Assembly: GCA_030538315.1 (NCBI GenBank)
Contig: JAUNUF010000002.1
Location: forward strand, 1-64,000
Origin: Propionibacteriaceae bacterium
Lineage (GTDB): Bacteria > Actinomycetota > Actinomycetes > Propionibacteriales > Propionibacteriaceae
Length of the DNA stretch: 64,000 nt
Reading direction: 5' to 3'
A program made the translations under genes and the position numbers. Below the pieces are notes generated by a model. That model worked only from the letters and a program-made list of their open reading frames with translations, did not search any database and had not been told where the DNA came from. Positions 1-8,584 of the stretch are shown here, one piece after another (position 1 is the stretch's first letter; every line of letters starts with the position of its first letter).

Positions 1-240
1 GAGATCTGCCTGGTCGCCTGCCAGCACGTTGACGCCCACGCGGGCCGCCTGCCGGATGCGGTCGATCATGCCGCCGCGATTGTCCAGCGCGAAGAACACC
101 ATGGGCGGATCCACCGAGAGCGAAGCGAATGCCGAGACCGTGGTGCCCCAGGGCACGCCGTCGAGCGTGGTGGTGATCACGGTCACCGGGGAGGGGACGC
201 GCGCCATCGCCTCCCGGAAACTCACTTCAAGTTGCTGCAC
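1..240 (-). CDS. Flavin reductase-like FMN-binding protein (partial, C-terminus outside window)
   Basis: The minus strand encodes 80 codons running off the left edge. The GTG start at 240 gives MQQLEVSFREAMARVPSPV followed by VTVITTTLDGVPWGTT, then SAFASLSVDPPM and FFALDNRGG. This is the N-terminal half of the flavin reductase-like domain (split-barrel FMN-binding, family of HpaC and the reductase components of two-component monooxygenases). Such proteins reduce free flavin with NAD(P)H in the cytosol. An alternative ATG lies at 207. The partner oxygenase, if any, would be beyond the left edge. Family assignment is strong; specificity cannot be called from half a domain. Confidence 0.8.
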   Translation of the reverse strand, partial: MQQLEVSFREAMARVPSPVTVITTTLDGVPWGTTVSAFASLSVDPPMVFFALDNRGGMIDRIRQAARVGVNVLAGDQADL

Positions 241-274
241 CGGCCCACCGTAACCGCAAGCATGCGCCTTCGGG

Positions 275-392
275 GCCAACGTTCACGCCTCCGAGCCAGC
301 CGTAACGCTCCTCGCCCCCGATATTTCGCAGGCAGCGAAAGTTATCGGGGGCGAGGACGATTGAGCGTTGGCGCGGAGGCGTGAACGTTGGC
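275..392. repeat. 118-bp nested palindromic element
   Basis: The outer arms 275-293 and 374-392 are perfect 19-bp inverted repeats (core GCCAACGTTCACGCCTCCG). Inside, 304-309 pairs with 364-369, 309-323 pairs with 343-357 (core CCTCGCCCCCGATA), and 324-329 pairs with 335-340 around a 5-nt loop. The whole stretch can fold into one long cruciform between two minus-strand genes. Position 366-376 holds CGTTGGCGCGG, the core also found in the array downstream of eno. There is no T-run, so it is not an ordinary terminator; it looks like a REP/MITE-like intergenic repeat. Confidence 0.8.
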
Positions 393-419
393 GCCGAGGA
401 TGGGCGTCGGCGGGGGCCC

Positions 420-1844
420 TCAGTCGTCGAGCTCCTCCACGTGGTGCATGCCCTCCACATCGAACTGCATCGAGGCGCCGTCGGCCTCAAGGCGCATCTG
501 CTTGGGGGCGATCGCGCGGGCCAGGTGGTACACGGCGATGGTCACGATGGTGCCCAACGCGATGCCGCCCAGCTGGAAGTCTCCGATGGGCACCTGCACG
601 TTGCCGATGCCGATGATGATGCCGGCCGCCGCGGGAATGAGGTTCAACGGGTTGCCGAAATCCACGTTGTTCTCCTTCCAGATCTTGGCGCCGAGCAGGC
701 CGATCATGCCGTAGAGGACGACGGTGATGCCGCCCAGCACGGCCGCCGGGGTGGCGGAGATGATGGCGCCGAAGACGGGGGAGAAGCCGAACAGGATGGC
801 CACGATGGCCGCGACCACATAGGCCGCAGTCGAGTACACGCGGGAGGCGGCCATGACGCCGATGTTCTCCGCGTAGGTGGTGGTGGGGCCCGCACCGACG
901 GCGGTGGCTAGCATGGAGGCAGCGCCATCGGCGGCGATCGCGCGGCCCATCAGCGGGTCGAGATCCTCCTTGGTCATCTCGGCCACGGCCTTGACGTGGC
1001 CGGTGTTCTCCGCGATCAGCGCGATGACCACGGGCATGGCCACGATGATCGCGCCCAGCGAGAACTGCGGCAGGTGGAAGCCCACCACGTTGGTGGTGGC
1101 GCCGAACTCCCAGGTGGCGAGATCGGTGAGGGGCGGGAAGCCGAACCAATCCGCCTCCACCACCTTGCTCCAATCCACGCGCGGGGTCTCGACGACGGCG
1201 CCAGCCGCGTCGGTCGACTTCAGCGGGCCCATGAACACATCGGCCAACCAGCTCAGCACGTAGCCGATCACCAGCGACAGGAAGATGGCGATGCGGCCCC
1301 AGAAGCCCCGCAGCCCAATCGACAGGCCCACCACGATGAGCATGACGACGAAGGCAAGCCACGGGTCGACCGGCCAGTAGACCCCGGCGACGACGGGGGC
1401 CAGGTTGAAGCCGATCAGCATGACCACGGCGCCTGTCACCACGGGAGGGAGCGCCTTGTGGATGACGCGCGCGCCCGCGAAGTGGATGATCAGGCCCGCC
1501 ATGAACAGCAACAGGCCGACGACGAACAGCGCGCCGGTGAGCGTGGCGGGGTTGCCGCCCGCCGCGTAGATCGCGGTGGCGACGCCCACGAAGGACGCAG
1601 ACGATCCCAGGTAGCTGGGCACGCGGTGCTTCACCACGAACAGGAACAGCAGGGTGGCCACGCCGGACATCATCACGGCGAGCTGGGCGTTGAGGCCCAT
1701 CAAGAGGGGGAACACGAAGGTGGCGCCAAACATGGCCACGACGTGCTGGGCGCCAAGCCCGATGGTGCGTCCCCAGCCCAGGCGTTCCGTGGGCTTGACC
1801 ACGCCGTCGGGGAGGAGGACTCCGTTGTTGTGCAGCTTCCACAT
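420..1844 (-). CDS. uraA: Uracil:proton symporter, UraA-like (NCS2 family)
   Basis: A 474-residue polytopic inner-membrane protein that should import uracil with protons. It follows E. coli UraA closely: QHVVAMFGATFVFPLL near the N-terminus, the substrate-binding AENTGH segment near residue 275 (UraA Glu241 region) and TTYAENIGVM near residue 325 (UraA Glu290 region). The hydrophobic segments match the 14-helix fold of the family. The ATG at 1844 is preceded by a GAAAGGAAG ribosome-binding site. It is followed by the palindromic element and the flavin reductase gene. No pyrimidine genes are adjacent. Uracil specificity is inferred from the UraA-like motifs; other nucleobases are possible. Confidence 0.85.
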   Translation of the reverse strand: MWKLHNNGVLLPDGVVKPTERLGWGRTIGLGAQHVVAMFGATFVFPLLMGLNAQLAVMMSGVATLLFLFVVKHRVPSYLGSSASFVGVATAIYAAGGNPATLTGALFVVGLLLFMAGLIIHFAGARVIHKALPPVVTGAVVMLIGFNLAPVVAGVYWPVDPWLAFVVMLIVVGLSIGLRGFWGRIAIFLSLVIGYVLSWLADVFMGPLKSTDAAGAVVETPRVDWSKVVEADWFGFPPLTDLATWEFGATTNVVGFHLPQFSLGAIIVAMPVVIALIAENTGHVKAVAEMTKEDLDPLMGRAIAADGAASMLATAVGAGPTTTYAENIGVMAASRVYSTAAYVVAAIVAILFGFSPVFGAIISATPAAVLGGITVVLYGMIGLLGAKIWKENNVDFGNPLNLIPAAAGIIIGIGNVQVPIGDFQLGGIALGTIVTIAVYHLARAIAPKQMRLEADGASMQFDVEGMHHVEELDD

Positions 1845-1911
1845 GGCGGGCGCTTCCTTTCGTCGGCGCGACTTTACTCCACCCGAAGGTGGGTGGGGTT
1901 AGTGTGGGGGC

Positions 1912-2968
1912 ATGGCGCATGACGTTGTGGTCCTTGGCGCGACGGTGGCTGGCCTCACCGCCGCCCGGCTGCTGGCGTCCGATGGCTTTGGCGTGGTGGT
2001 GCTGGATCCCAACGACGAGGGGGTCAGCGCGGCCATTGGGCATGGGGTCGCGGCCATTGGGCACGCCTCCACCATGGCCGCCATGGCGCACGCCTACGGG
2101 CTGGCCGCGGCTCGGGAGCACACTCGCCGCAACATCGCTGGCCTGGCCCAGATCAGCAGCGTCTTCCCAGGCGCGCAGCGGGTGCGGCTGCGGGATTCCT
2201 CGCTGCCGGGCGGGGATGACGCGGAGACGTTGAAGCTCGTGGAGATGTACCGCGATGAGGGCGCGCAGGCAGATGTGCTGGTTGCGCCAGATGGGGTGAG
2301 CCTCGTCACGGAGGCGCTGATCGTGGATCCGGCGGAGTACGCCGCCGCACTACGCGCCGCCGCGGTGCAGGCCGGAGCGAACGTGGTGCACGGCGTCACC
2401 GTGACCCACCTCACCAGGCGCGACGGCGTGACCAGGGTGTACTTCCGCAACAACAAGGCGTGGGTCAGGGAGATGGGTTCAGTGGGCGGCGTGGCCGTGC
2501 TGGACACCTTGGGAGTGAGCCCGTGGGGTCGGGTGGCGCGGGTTGGCCCGGCGGAGTACGTGCCCGTGGTCCGGTGCCGCACCAAGGTGCCGCTCAGCGA
2601 GGTGTCGCTGCACGCTCGGCGCGATGTCTGGATGGTGCGGCCCTTGGGCGACGAAGCGCTGCTGCTCGGCCAGAAGTGCGCCCTGAACGAGGTGGCGCGC
2701 GTGGGCGTTGGAGCATCTCCGCGCCACGGATGCGCAGCACAGCCACCTCGCCATCGACCCCAGCGACCACGGCCGCCCTGTGGTGGGCGCCTCCGCCATC
2801 CCCGGCGGCCTCTACGCCCGGGGCAACGGCCGAGGTGAGTTGATGAACGGCACCGCCAGCGGCCATTACCTGGCCCGCCTGCTGGCCGGGCATCAGCCAT
2901 CCGCCAACGCGCTGCCACCCATCAGCAAGATCCGGGCCTATGGCTCCCGCCTGTTGCGCAGCCTCTAG
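1912..2968 (+). pseudogene. FAD-dependent oxidoreductase (DAO-like), interrupted by a frameshift near 2695-2704
   Basis: From the ATG at 1912 the product begins with a dinucleotide-binding fold (VVVLGATVAGLTAARLL, acidic end of strand 2 at VVLDPN), as in D-amino-acid-oxidase-like flavoproteins. After NEVAR the frame becomes unrelated sequence, while the +1 frame continues with LEHLRATDAQHSHLAID and ends GLYARGNGRGELMNGTASG up to the stop at 2968. Removing one G in gcgcgcgtggg would restore one protein of about 350 residues. A TAGTGT box 6 nt before the ATG suggests a leaderless mRNA. Either the gene is a recent pseudogene or the assembly has an indel. The substrate is unknown. It overlaps the end of the convergent GH95 gene by 4 nt. 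Confidence 0.75.
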
Positions 2969-5295
2969 CCCGGGGTGATGGTGTAGCGGCCGCCTGCGGC
3001 CGCGGTGAAGCTGAGCACGCCGTCGTTCCGCTCTGAAGGGACCGGGTTCCCTTCGTCATCCGTCACGGTCGCGGAGCCGTTGGCCATGGGGGTGCGCACG
3101 CTCAGGGGGCCGTCGAGCCCAGTGGCGAGCCGGATCTCCTGCACCCTGCCCTCCGCCCACGTGGCGCCCACCGTGACCTGACGCCAAGCCTGGATGCCGT
3201 CGAACGAACCGCTGGGCCACGCCTCAGGCAGCGCGGGCAGCACCACCACGACGCCAGGTTCGTTGGCCACGAGCATCTCGTTGATGCCGGACGTGGCGCC
3301 GAAATTGCCGTCGATCTGGAACGGCGGGTGGGCGTCCCAGAGGTTGGGATAGGTGGAGTGGGTGAGTAGGTTGCGCAGCATCTGGTGGGCCCTGTCACCC
3401 TCGCCGAGCTTGGCCCAGAAGTGGATCTTCCACGCCATGGACCAGCCGGTGCCGCCGTCGCCGCGATGTTCCAGCGAGCGGCGCGCCGCCTCCGCCAGAT
3501 CCGTGCCGGGCGCGACGGTGCGCCCCGGCCACAGCGCGTACAGGTGTGACGAGTGGCGATGGTGGATCTCGCCGAGGGCATCCGAATGCTTCCACTCCCG
3601 CAGCATGCCCGTCTGCGGCGAGATCTCCAGCCCGCTGGAGATGCGCTCGGCGAAGGATTCGAGCTGGGCCGCCTCGTCGTCGAACCCGAGCACCCGAGCC
3701 GCCTCGATGGTGGTGGCGAACAGTTCCACGACGATCTGCTGCGTCATGGCCGCGCCTGAGGTGAAGTCGCCGTGCTCCGGGGAGTAGGACGGGTTGGCCA
3801 CCAGGGTGCCGTCGCGGGGATCCTCCACCAGGTACTGCTTCCAGAAGCGGGCGGTGCGGCGCAGGAAGGGGTAGGCCTGCTCCCGCAGGAACGCCTCGTC
3901 GCCCGTGTAGAGGTACTTCCACCAGAACGCCTGCGCCAGCCACGCGTTAGCATCCGGGAACCAGAACGCCGTGGCCCAGTCGAACACGCCGGTGAAGCCC
4001 CACGGCGTGGTCTCGTTCATCACCATCCACGTGTCGTCGTAGCCGAACACGTTGCGCGCGGATTCCTCGCCGGCGCCGTCGGCGATGCTCAGGATGTACT
4101 CCAGATAGGCGTCGTAGGTCTCGGAGAGGTTGGCCGAGAACGCTGGCCAGTAGTTCATCTGGATGTTGATGTTGGTGTGGTAGTCCGCACCCCATGGCGG
4201 GTTGTTGCTCTCGTTCCACACGCCCTGCAGGTTGGCTGCACCCAGCACCCCGTCTCGCGATGACGAGATCAGCAGGTAGCGGCCGTACTGGTAGAAGAGC
4301 TCCTCGAGGGGCGCGCCGTCGAGCCTCAACTCCACCCGGCCGAACAGCTCGCGGTAATCCGCTTCGTGAGCGGCCTGGACCGCGGCCCATCCGGCGTCAA
4401 GCGCGTCGTCGATGCGGCGGGCCACACCTTCGGCCACTGCTTCGGCCGTCTGCCCGTTGCGGTATGACCGCGTGATGTCTTCGTGGTGCCGCGGGCCGTA
4501 ATCCGTGGCCGCGGCCCAGATCACGGTGACCGCATCTGCGCCGTCGACCAGAATGGCGCCGCCATCCACCGACGTGCGGCCGCCCTCGGCGGCCACCTCG
4601 GCCAGCGCGGTGTAGCGCAACCCGTTGTTGCCCGAGACGCCCTGCAGCCGCAGCCGGGTGCCCTCGGCGGTGACCCCGCCGCGGGCCAGTGCCTCGGTGA
4701 CCTCGCCATGCTCCGGGTGGGGTGGGAGGCCTTGCAGCTTGCGGTCGTAGGTGACGCGGAAGGAGATCTGCCCAGGGTGGTCTGCGGTGAAGCGCATCAT
4801 CACCACGTTGTGGGGGTAGGACGCCAGGTACTCGCGCGTGAAGGCCACCCCACCGGCCCGGTACGTCACGGTGCCCAATGACCGCGAGATGTCGAGCGCG
4901 CGCTCGTAGCCCGTGACGGGGCCGTCCGGGTGAGCGAAGGCGAACTGCAGCTTCCCGAAGCTCTGGTAGGCGCCGTAGCCCACCTTGGGTTGGCCCAGCA
5001 GCGCTGCCACCTCGCGGGCGGGCATGGAGCCCTGCGCGTCAATGGTGTCCCGCACGGTGCGAAGGTTTCGACGGCGCCCGGCCACCTCGTCGTCCGGGTA
5101 GTTGCCGTACCGATATCCGGGCACTCCGGGGCCGCCGGTCCAGAGGGTCTTCTCGTTGAGGAACACCTCGTCGTGGCTGACATGGCCGAAGAGGGAGGCG
5201 CCCAGTGAGCCGTTGCCGATGGGCAGGGCTTCCTCCTGCCAGCGGTCGAGCGGCGCGGGTTCGTCGAAGCGGAGCGTGAGGGGCGCGTGGTGCAT
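2965..5295 (-). CDS. Glycoside hydrolase family 95, alpha-L-fucosidase-like
   Basis: A 776-residue GH95 enzyme. The N-terminal domain opens with LPIGNGSLGASLFG and FLNEKTLWTGGPG. The catalytic (alpha/alpha)6 barrel contains QGVWNESNNPPW and YHTNINIQMNYWPA near residues 358-390, holding the two Asn that activate water, then REWKHSD, HRHSSHLYALWPG near 578-590, and QIDGNFGATSGINEML near 659 with the Asp acting through water. Family members are inverting alpha-1,2-L-fucosidases, some alpha-galactosidases. No signal peptide is visible, so it probably acts in the cytosol on imported oligosaccharide. It starts 1 nt after the stop of the mannosyltransferase gene, hence is co-transcribed with it. No fucose pathway gene is nearby. 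Confidence 0.88.
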   Translation of the reverse strand: MHHAPLTLRFDEPAPLDRWQEEALPIGNGSLGASLFGHVSHDEVFLNEKTLWTGGPGVPGYRYGNYPDDEVAGRRRNLRTVRDTIDAQGSMPAREVAALLGQPKVGYGAYQSFGKLQFAFAHPDGPVTGYERALDISRSLGTVTYRAGGVAFTREYLASYPHNVVMMRFTADHPGQISFRVTYDRKLQGLPPHPEHGEVTEALARGGVTAEGTRLRLQGVSGNNGLRYTALAEVAAEGGRTSVDGGAILVDGADAVTVIWAAATDYGPRHHEDITRSYRNGQTAEAVAEGVARRIDDALDAGWAAVQAAHEADYRELFGRVELRLDGAPLEELFYQYGRYLLISSSRDGVLGAANLQGVWNESNNPPWGADYHTNINIQMNYWPAFSANLSETYDAYLEYILSIADGAGEESARNVFGYDDTWMVMNETTPWGFTGVFDWATAFWFPDANAWLAQAFWWKYLYTGDEAFLREQAYPFLRRTARFWKQYLVEDPRDGTLVANPSYSPEHGDFTSGAAMTQQIVVELFATTIEAARVLGFDDEAAQLESFAERISSGLEISPQTGMLREWKHSDALGEIHHRHSSHLYALWPGRTVAPGTDLAEAARRSLEHRGDGGTGWSMAWKIHFWAKLGEGDRAHQMLRNLLTHSTYPNLWDAHPPFQIDGNFGATSGINEMLVANEPGVVVVLPALPEAWPSGSFDGIQAWRQVTVGATWAEGRVQEIRLATGLDGPLSVRTPMANGSATVTDDEGNPVPSERNDGVLSFTAAAGGRYTITPG

Positions 5296-5296
5296 G

Positions 5297-6850
5297 TCAG
5301 ATCCAGGAGTTGCCCAGCCACATCCGCTGCATCCACTGGGGGCGGGTGAGCAGATCTGCGGTCAGGATGGGGTAGATGAAGGCGAAGTTGAGGATGACGA
5401 GCGCCAAGATGATGCCCACGATCATCGCTCTCAGCCGGCGCTTGGGGTGCGACGCGGGACCGAGCAGCCAGCCCAGCACCATGGCCAGCGCGACGGTGCT
5501 GAACGGGATCATCGTGACGGCGTAGAAGAAGAAGATGGGGCGCTCCGCGTACTGGAACCAGGGCAGCCACATGGCGGCGAGCGCCAACACGGGCACGGAG
5601 AAGCGCCAGTCGCGGCGCACCACCCACAGGTACAACGCCACCAGCAGAGCCGCGGCGGCCGCCCACCACAGCAGCGGCGTGCCCATGCCGGAGATGATCC
5701 GCATGCAGGTGGTGCCCACGGCCTCGCAGCCCTGGCTGCCGGGTTGGATGTCGTTTTCCGCCTCGATGCCGATGGGGCGCAGCATCAGGATCCAGCTGGC
5801 GGGGTGGGACTGGTAGGGGTGGGTCTTCTCCTTGATCCCGTCGCCAGTGTGGAAGTTGTAGGCAGCCTGGTGGTACCACATGAGGGCACCCAGCGCCTTG
5901 CCGAAGATCTTCACCAGAGGGTGATCCGGGTTCTCGACGCCCCACTGCCGGTAGTACCCGCCGTCGGAGGTGAACCAGCCCCACCAGGTGGCGATGTAGA
6001 CGGGCACGGCCAGCACGACGAGCTGGAGGAACGCGGCCGGGGCGTCGATCAGTGGGGACAACCACTTCCTGCGGCCAGCGCCAGCCAACTGGCGGGCGCC
6101 GAGATCCCAGAACACCACGAGAATGCCGAACACGGCCAACAGGTACAGCGTGTTCCACTTCACGGCGCAGGAGAGGCCGAACAGGATGCCCGCGGTGATG
6201 CGCCAGGGACGAAGAAGCAGAAGGGGACCGAAACGGCCGCCCAGATCGTCGAGGTTGTGCTTGCGGAGATAGGCGGCCAGTCTGTGCCGGAACCAATCCC
6301 GGTCTGCCACCAGCGCTGAGATGGCGCCGACGGCGAGCGTGGCCTGGAAGATGTCCAGCAGCGCGAGCCGGCTCATCACGAAGGCCAGGCCATCGAACGT
6401 CAGGAGCAGGCCAGCGATGGCGCCCACCAGCGTGGAGCGGGACAACCGTCGGGCCAGCCTGATGACGAACAGCACCATCAGGGCCCCGAACACCACCGAC
6501 ATGAAGCGCCACCCGAGCGGCGCCATGCCGAACATCGCCTCACCCCAGCTGATCAGCACCTTGCCGAGCGGCGGATGCACCACGTAGGCGGGGTCTTCGA
6601 GCAAGCCACTGAGGTCGCCTTGGACGATCTGTTCGTTGGCACCTTCAGCCCACTTGCGCTCGTAGCCGGATTGCAGGATGCCCCACGCCTCTTTGGCGTA
6701 GTAGGTCTCGTCGAACAGCACCTTGTTGGGCGTGGCCACGTTGTAGATGCGCAGCAGGAACGCCATCGCGGTGATGGAGAGGGTGAGGATCCATCCGAGG
6801 GCGCGATCACGAAGCTTGCCGTCATCGAGCGCGCTCAGGGTGGAATGCAC
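5297..6850 (-). CDS. Polyprenol-phosphate-mannose--protein mannosyltransferase (PMT, GT39)
   Basis: A membrane enzyme that transfers mannose from polyprenyl-phosphate-mannose to Ser/Thr of exported proteins, like actinobacterial Rv1002c. The sequence shows the PMT layout: a first helix, then the DE motif in NKVLFDETYYAKEAWG, the HPPLGK motif, and about ten more hydrophobic segments, with a C-terminal four-helix domain ending in TRPQWMQRMWLGNSWI. A GTG at 6850 gives 517 residues; it lies 6 nt downstream of a TATGAT box, pointing to a leaderless start. An ATG at 6874 is an alternative that would overlap the divergent rsmI start. It is directly followed by the GH95 gene. Confidence 0.87.
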   Translation of the reverse strand: MHSTLSALDDGKLRDRALGWILTLSITAMAFLLRIYNVATPNKVLFDETYYAKEAWGILQSGYERKWAEGANEQIVQGDLSGLLEDPAYVVHPPLGKVLISWGEAMFGMAPLGWRFMSVVFGALMVLFVIRLARRLSRSTLVGAIAGLLLTFDGLAFVMSRLALLDIFQATLAVGAISALVADRDWFRHRLAAYLRKHNLDDLGGRFGPLLLLRPWRITAGILFGLSCAVKWNTLYLLAVFGILVVFWDLGARQLAGAGRRKWLSPLIDAPAAFLQLVVLAVPVYIATWWGWFTSDGGYYRQWGVENPDHPLVKIFGKALGALMWYHQAAYNFHTGDGIKEKTHPYQSHPASWILMLRPIGIEAENDIQPGSQGCEAVGTTCMRIISGMGTPLLWWAAAAALLVALYLWVVRRDWRFSVPVLALAAMWLPWFQYAERPIFFFYAVTMIPFSTVALAMVLGWLLGPASHPKRRLRAMIVGIILALVILNFAFIYPILTADLLTRPQWMQRMWLGNSWI

Positions 6851-6875
6851 ACAGGCATCATAGGCTCTAGTCATG
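6848..6875. promoter_or_regulatory. Back-to-back leaderless promoters between PMT and rsmI
   Basis: On the minus strand TATGAT (6862-6857) is followed by 6 nt and the GTG at 6850. On the plus strand TAGGCT (6861-6866) is followed by 6 nt and the ATG at 6873. The two -10 boxes overlap by 2 bp and the geometry is symmetric, so the genes probably exclude or co-ordinate each other's transcription. No Shine-Dalgarno sequence is seen for either gene. The call is inferred from spacing only. Confidence 0.6.
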
Positions 6876-7718
6876 CACAGCCTCTCCGACGGCGCCCTCA
6901 TCCTGGCGGCCACCCCCATCGGCTCCTCCGATGACGCGAGCCAGAAGCTGCGCGACACCCTGACCACCGCGGATCTCATCGCGGCGGAGGACACCAGACG
7001 CTTCATCACGCTGACCAAACGCCTCGGCATCGAGCCGCAGGCACGGATCGTGAGCTACTTCGAGGGCAACGAGGCCAGCCGCACGCGCGAGTTGGTGGAG
7101 GCAGTTGCCGCCGGCCAGCGGGTGGTGCTGGTGACCGACGCCGGCATGCCCTCGGTGTCGGATCCGGGCTATCGGGTGGTCACCGCCTGCATCGAGGAAG
7201 GGCTGCGGGTCACCGCGGTGCCCGGGCCCTCCGCAGTGCTGACCGCATTGGCTGTGTCCGGCCTGCCGGTGGACCGGTTCTGCTTCGAAGGGTTCCTGCC
7301 CCGGAAGGCCGGTGAGCGGCGCCGACGGCTGGCCGCGCTGGCAGCGGAGGAGCGCACCATGGTGTTCTTCGAGGCGCCGCACCGGTTGGCTGAGTTTCTC
7401 GCTGATGCTGCCGCAGAGTTGGGCGAGGGCCGGGCTGGTGCGGTGTGCCGAGAGCTCACCAAGCCGTACGAGGAGATCATCCGCGGCTCCCTGTCCGAGT
7501 TGGCCACCTGGGCCGGGGGTGAAGTGCGCGGTGAGGTCACCGTCGTGATCTCCGGAGCCGAACTGGCGGAAACCACGGCCGACGACGCGCTGGCGCTGGT
7601 TCGGCAGGCCATGGCCGGTGGTGCGAAACTGTCCTCTGCGGTGGCTGAGGTGGCCAAGATCACCGGCACCAATCGCAAAGAGTTGTACGCCGCAGCGTTG
7701 GCAGACAAGGAGAACTGA
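6873..7718 (+). CDS. rsmI: 16S rRNA (cytidine(1402)-2'-O)-methyltransferase RsmI
   Basis: A 281-residue SAM-dependent methyltransferase of the tetrapyrrole-methylase fold that 2'-O-methylates C1402 of 16S rRNA in the decoding centre. The motifs are in order: LAATPIGSSDDASQKL at the N-terminus, EDTRRF, VTDAGMPSVSDPGYRVV, and VPGPSAVLTALAVSGLP, followed by FFEAPHRL and RELTKPYEE. Length matches the family (about 280). It is the first gene of an operon with tatD, rsmA and ispE; its stop overlaps the tatD start (ATGA). The start has a TAGGCT box 6 nt upstream and no Shine-Dalgarno. Confidence 0.95.
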   Translation: MHSLSDGALILAATPIGSSDDASQKLRDTLTTADLIAAEDTRRFITLTKRLGIEPQARIVSYFEGNEASRTRELVEAVAAGQRVVLVTDAGMPSVSDPGYRVVTACIEEGLRVTAVPGPSAVLTALAVSGLPVDRFCFEGFLPRKAGERRRRLAALAAEERTMVFFEAPHRLAEFLADAAAELGEGRAGAVCRELTKPYEEIIRGSLSELATWAGGEVRGEVTVVISGAELAETTADDALALVRQAMAGGAKLSSAVAEVAKITGTNRKELYAAALADKEN

Positions 7719-8584
7719 TGAGCGCCATCGAAGATCTGGGCCTGCCTGCGCTGCCGGAGCCGCTGCCGCGCCCCGTGATCGACAACCACACCCATCTCAC
7801 CTCGACGGAGGCCTATTCGGGGCTGCCCGTCGCGGAGAATCTGGCGCTGGCGGCCCAGGTTGGGGTGACGCGCATCGTCGAGGTGGGCTGTGACGTGCCC
7901 AGCGCGAGGTACGCCGTCGATCTGGTGACGCGGGAACCCAGTGTGCGGGCGGCCATCGCGTTGCACCCCAACGACGTGGCGCGCACCCTGCTCAAGCACG
8001 GTGAGCAGGCGTTGGAGGATGCGCTGACGGAGATCGGCGAGTTGGTGCAGCGCCCCGGCGTGATCGCGGTGGGGGAGACGGGGCTGGATTACTTCCGTAC
8101 GCGGGACGACGAGGGTCGCCTGGCTCAGGACTTTGCCTTCCGCAGGCACATCCGCTGGGCGAAGCTGCTGGACAAGACGCTGGTGATTCATGACCGCGAC
8201 GCGCACGACGACATCTTGCGCGTGCTGGACAGCGAGGGGGTGCCGGAGCGGTTCGTCATGCACTGCTTCTCTGGCGACGCGGATTTCGCAGCAAGCTGCC
8301 TGGAGCGCGGCGCCTGGTTGTCCTTCCCCGGCGTGGTGACGTTCGGAACGGCTGATGCGTTGCGCGAGGCGGCTCTGGCCACCCCGCTGGACCGGATCCT
8401 GGTGGAGACGGACGCGCCCTACCTCACGCCCAAGCCGCAGCGCGGGAAGGCCAACGCCCCCTACCTGCTGCCGCACACCGTGCGCTTCCTGGCAGAGCTA
8501 TTCCAGGTGGAGCTGGCGGAGTTCTGCGATCAGGTGACGGAGAACACGTTCGCGGCCTACGGCGGGCGGTGGGGCGATGAGTGA
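7718..8584 (+). CDS. tatD: TatD family metal-dependent hydrolase (DNase)
   Basis: A 288-residue TIM-barrel amidohydrolase-like nuclease. Metal ligands are visible in order: DNHTHL (HxH), the Glu in VGETGLDYFR, the His of VIHDRDAHDD, MHCFSGD, and ETDAPYLTPKPQRGKAN with the last Asp. Family members are 3'-5' exonucleases acting on DNA in repair or fragmentation. The bacterial order rsmI/metG-tatD-rsmA-ispE is common and supports the call. It overlaps rsmI by 1 nt and rsmA by 8 nt, so translation is probably coupled. Confidence 0.92.
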   Translation: MSAIEDLGLPALPEPLPRPVIDNHTHLTSTEAYSGLPVAENLALAAQVGVTRIVEVGCDVPSARYAVDLVTREPSVRAAIALHPNDVARTLLKHGEQALEDALTEIGELVQRPGVIAVGETGLDYFRTRDDEGRLAQDFAFRRHIRWAKLLDKTLVIHDRDAHDDILRVLDSEGVPERFVMHCFSGDADFAASCLERGAWLSFPGVVTFGTADALREAALATPLDRILVETDAPYLTPKPQRGKANAPYLLPHTVRFLAELFQVELAEFCDQVTENTFAAYGGRWGDE

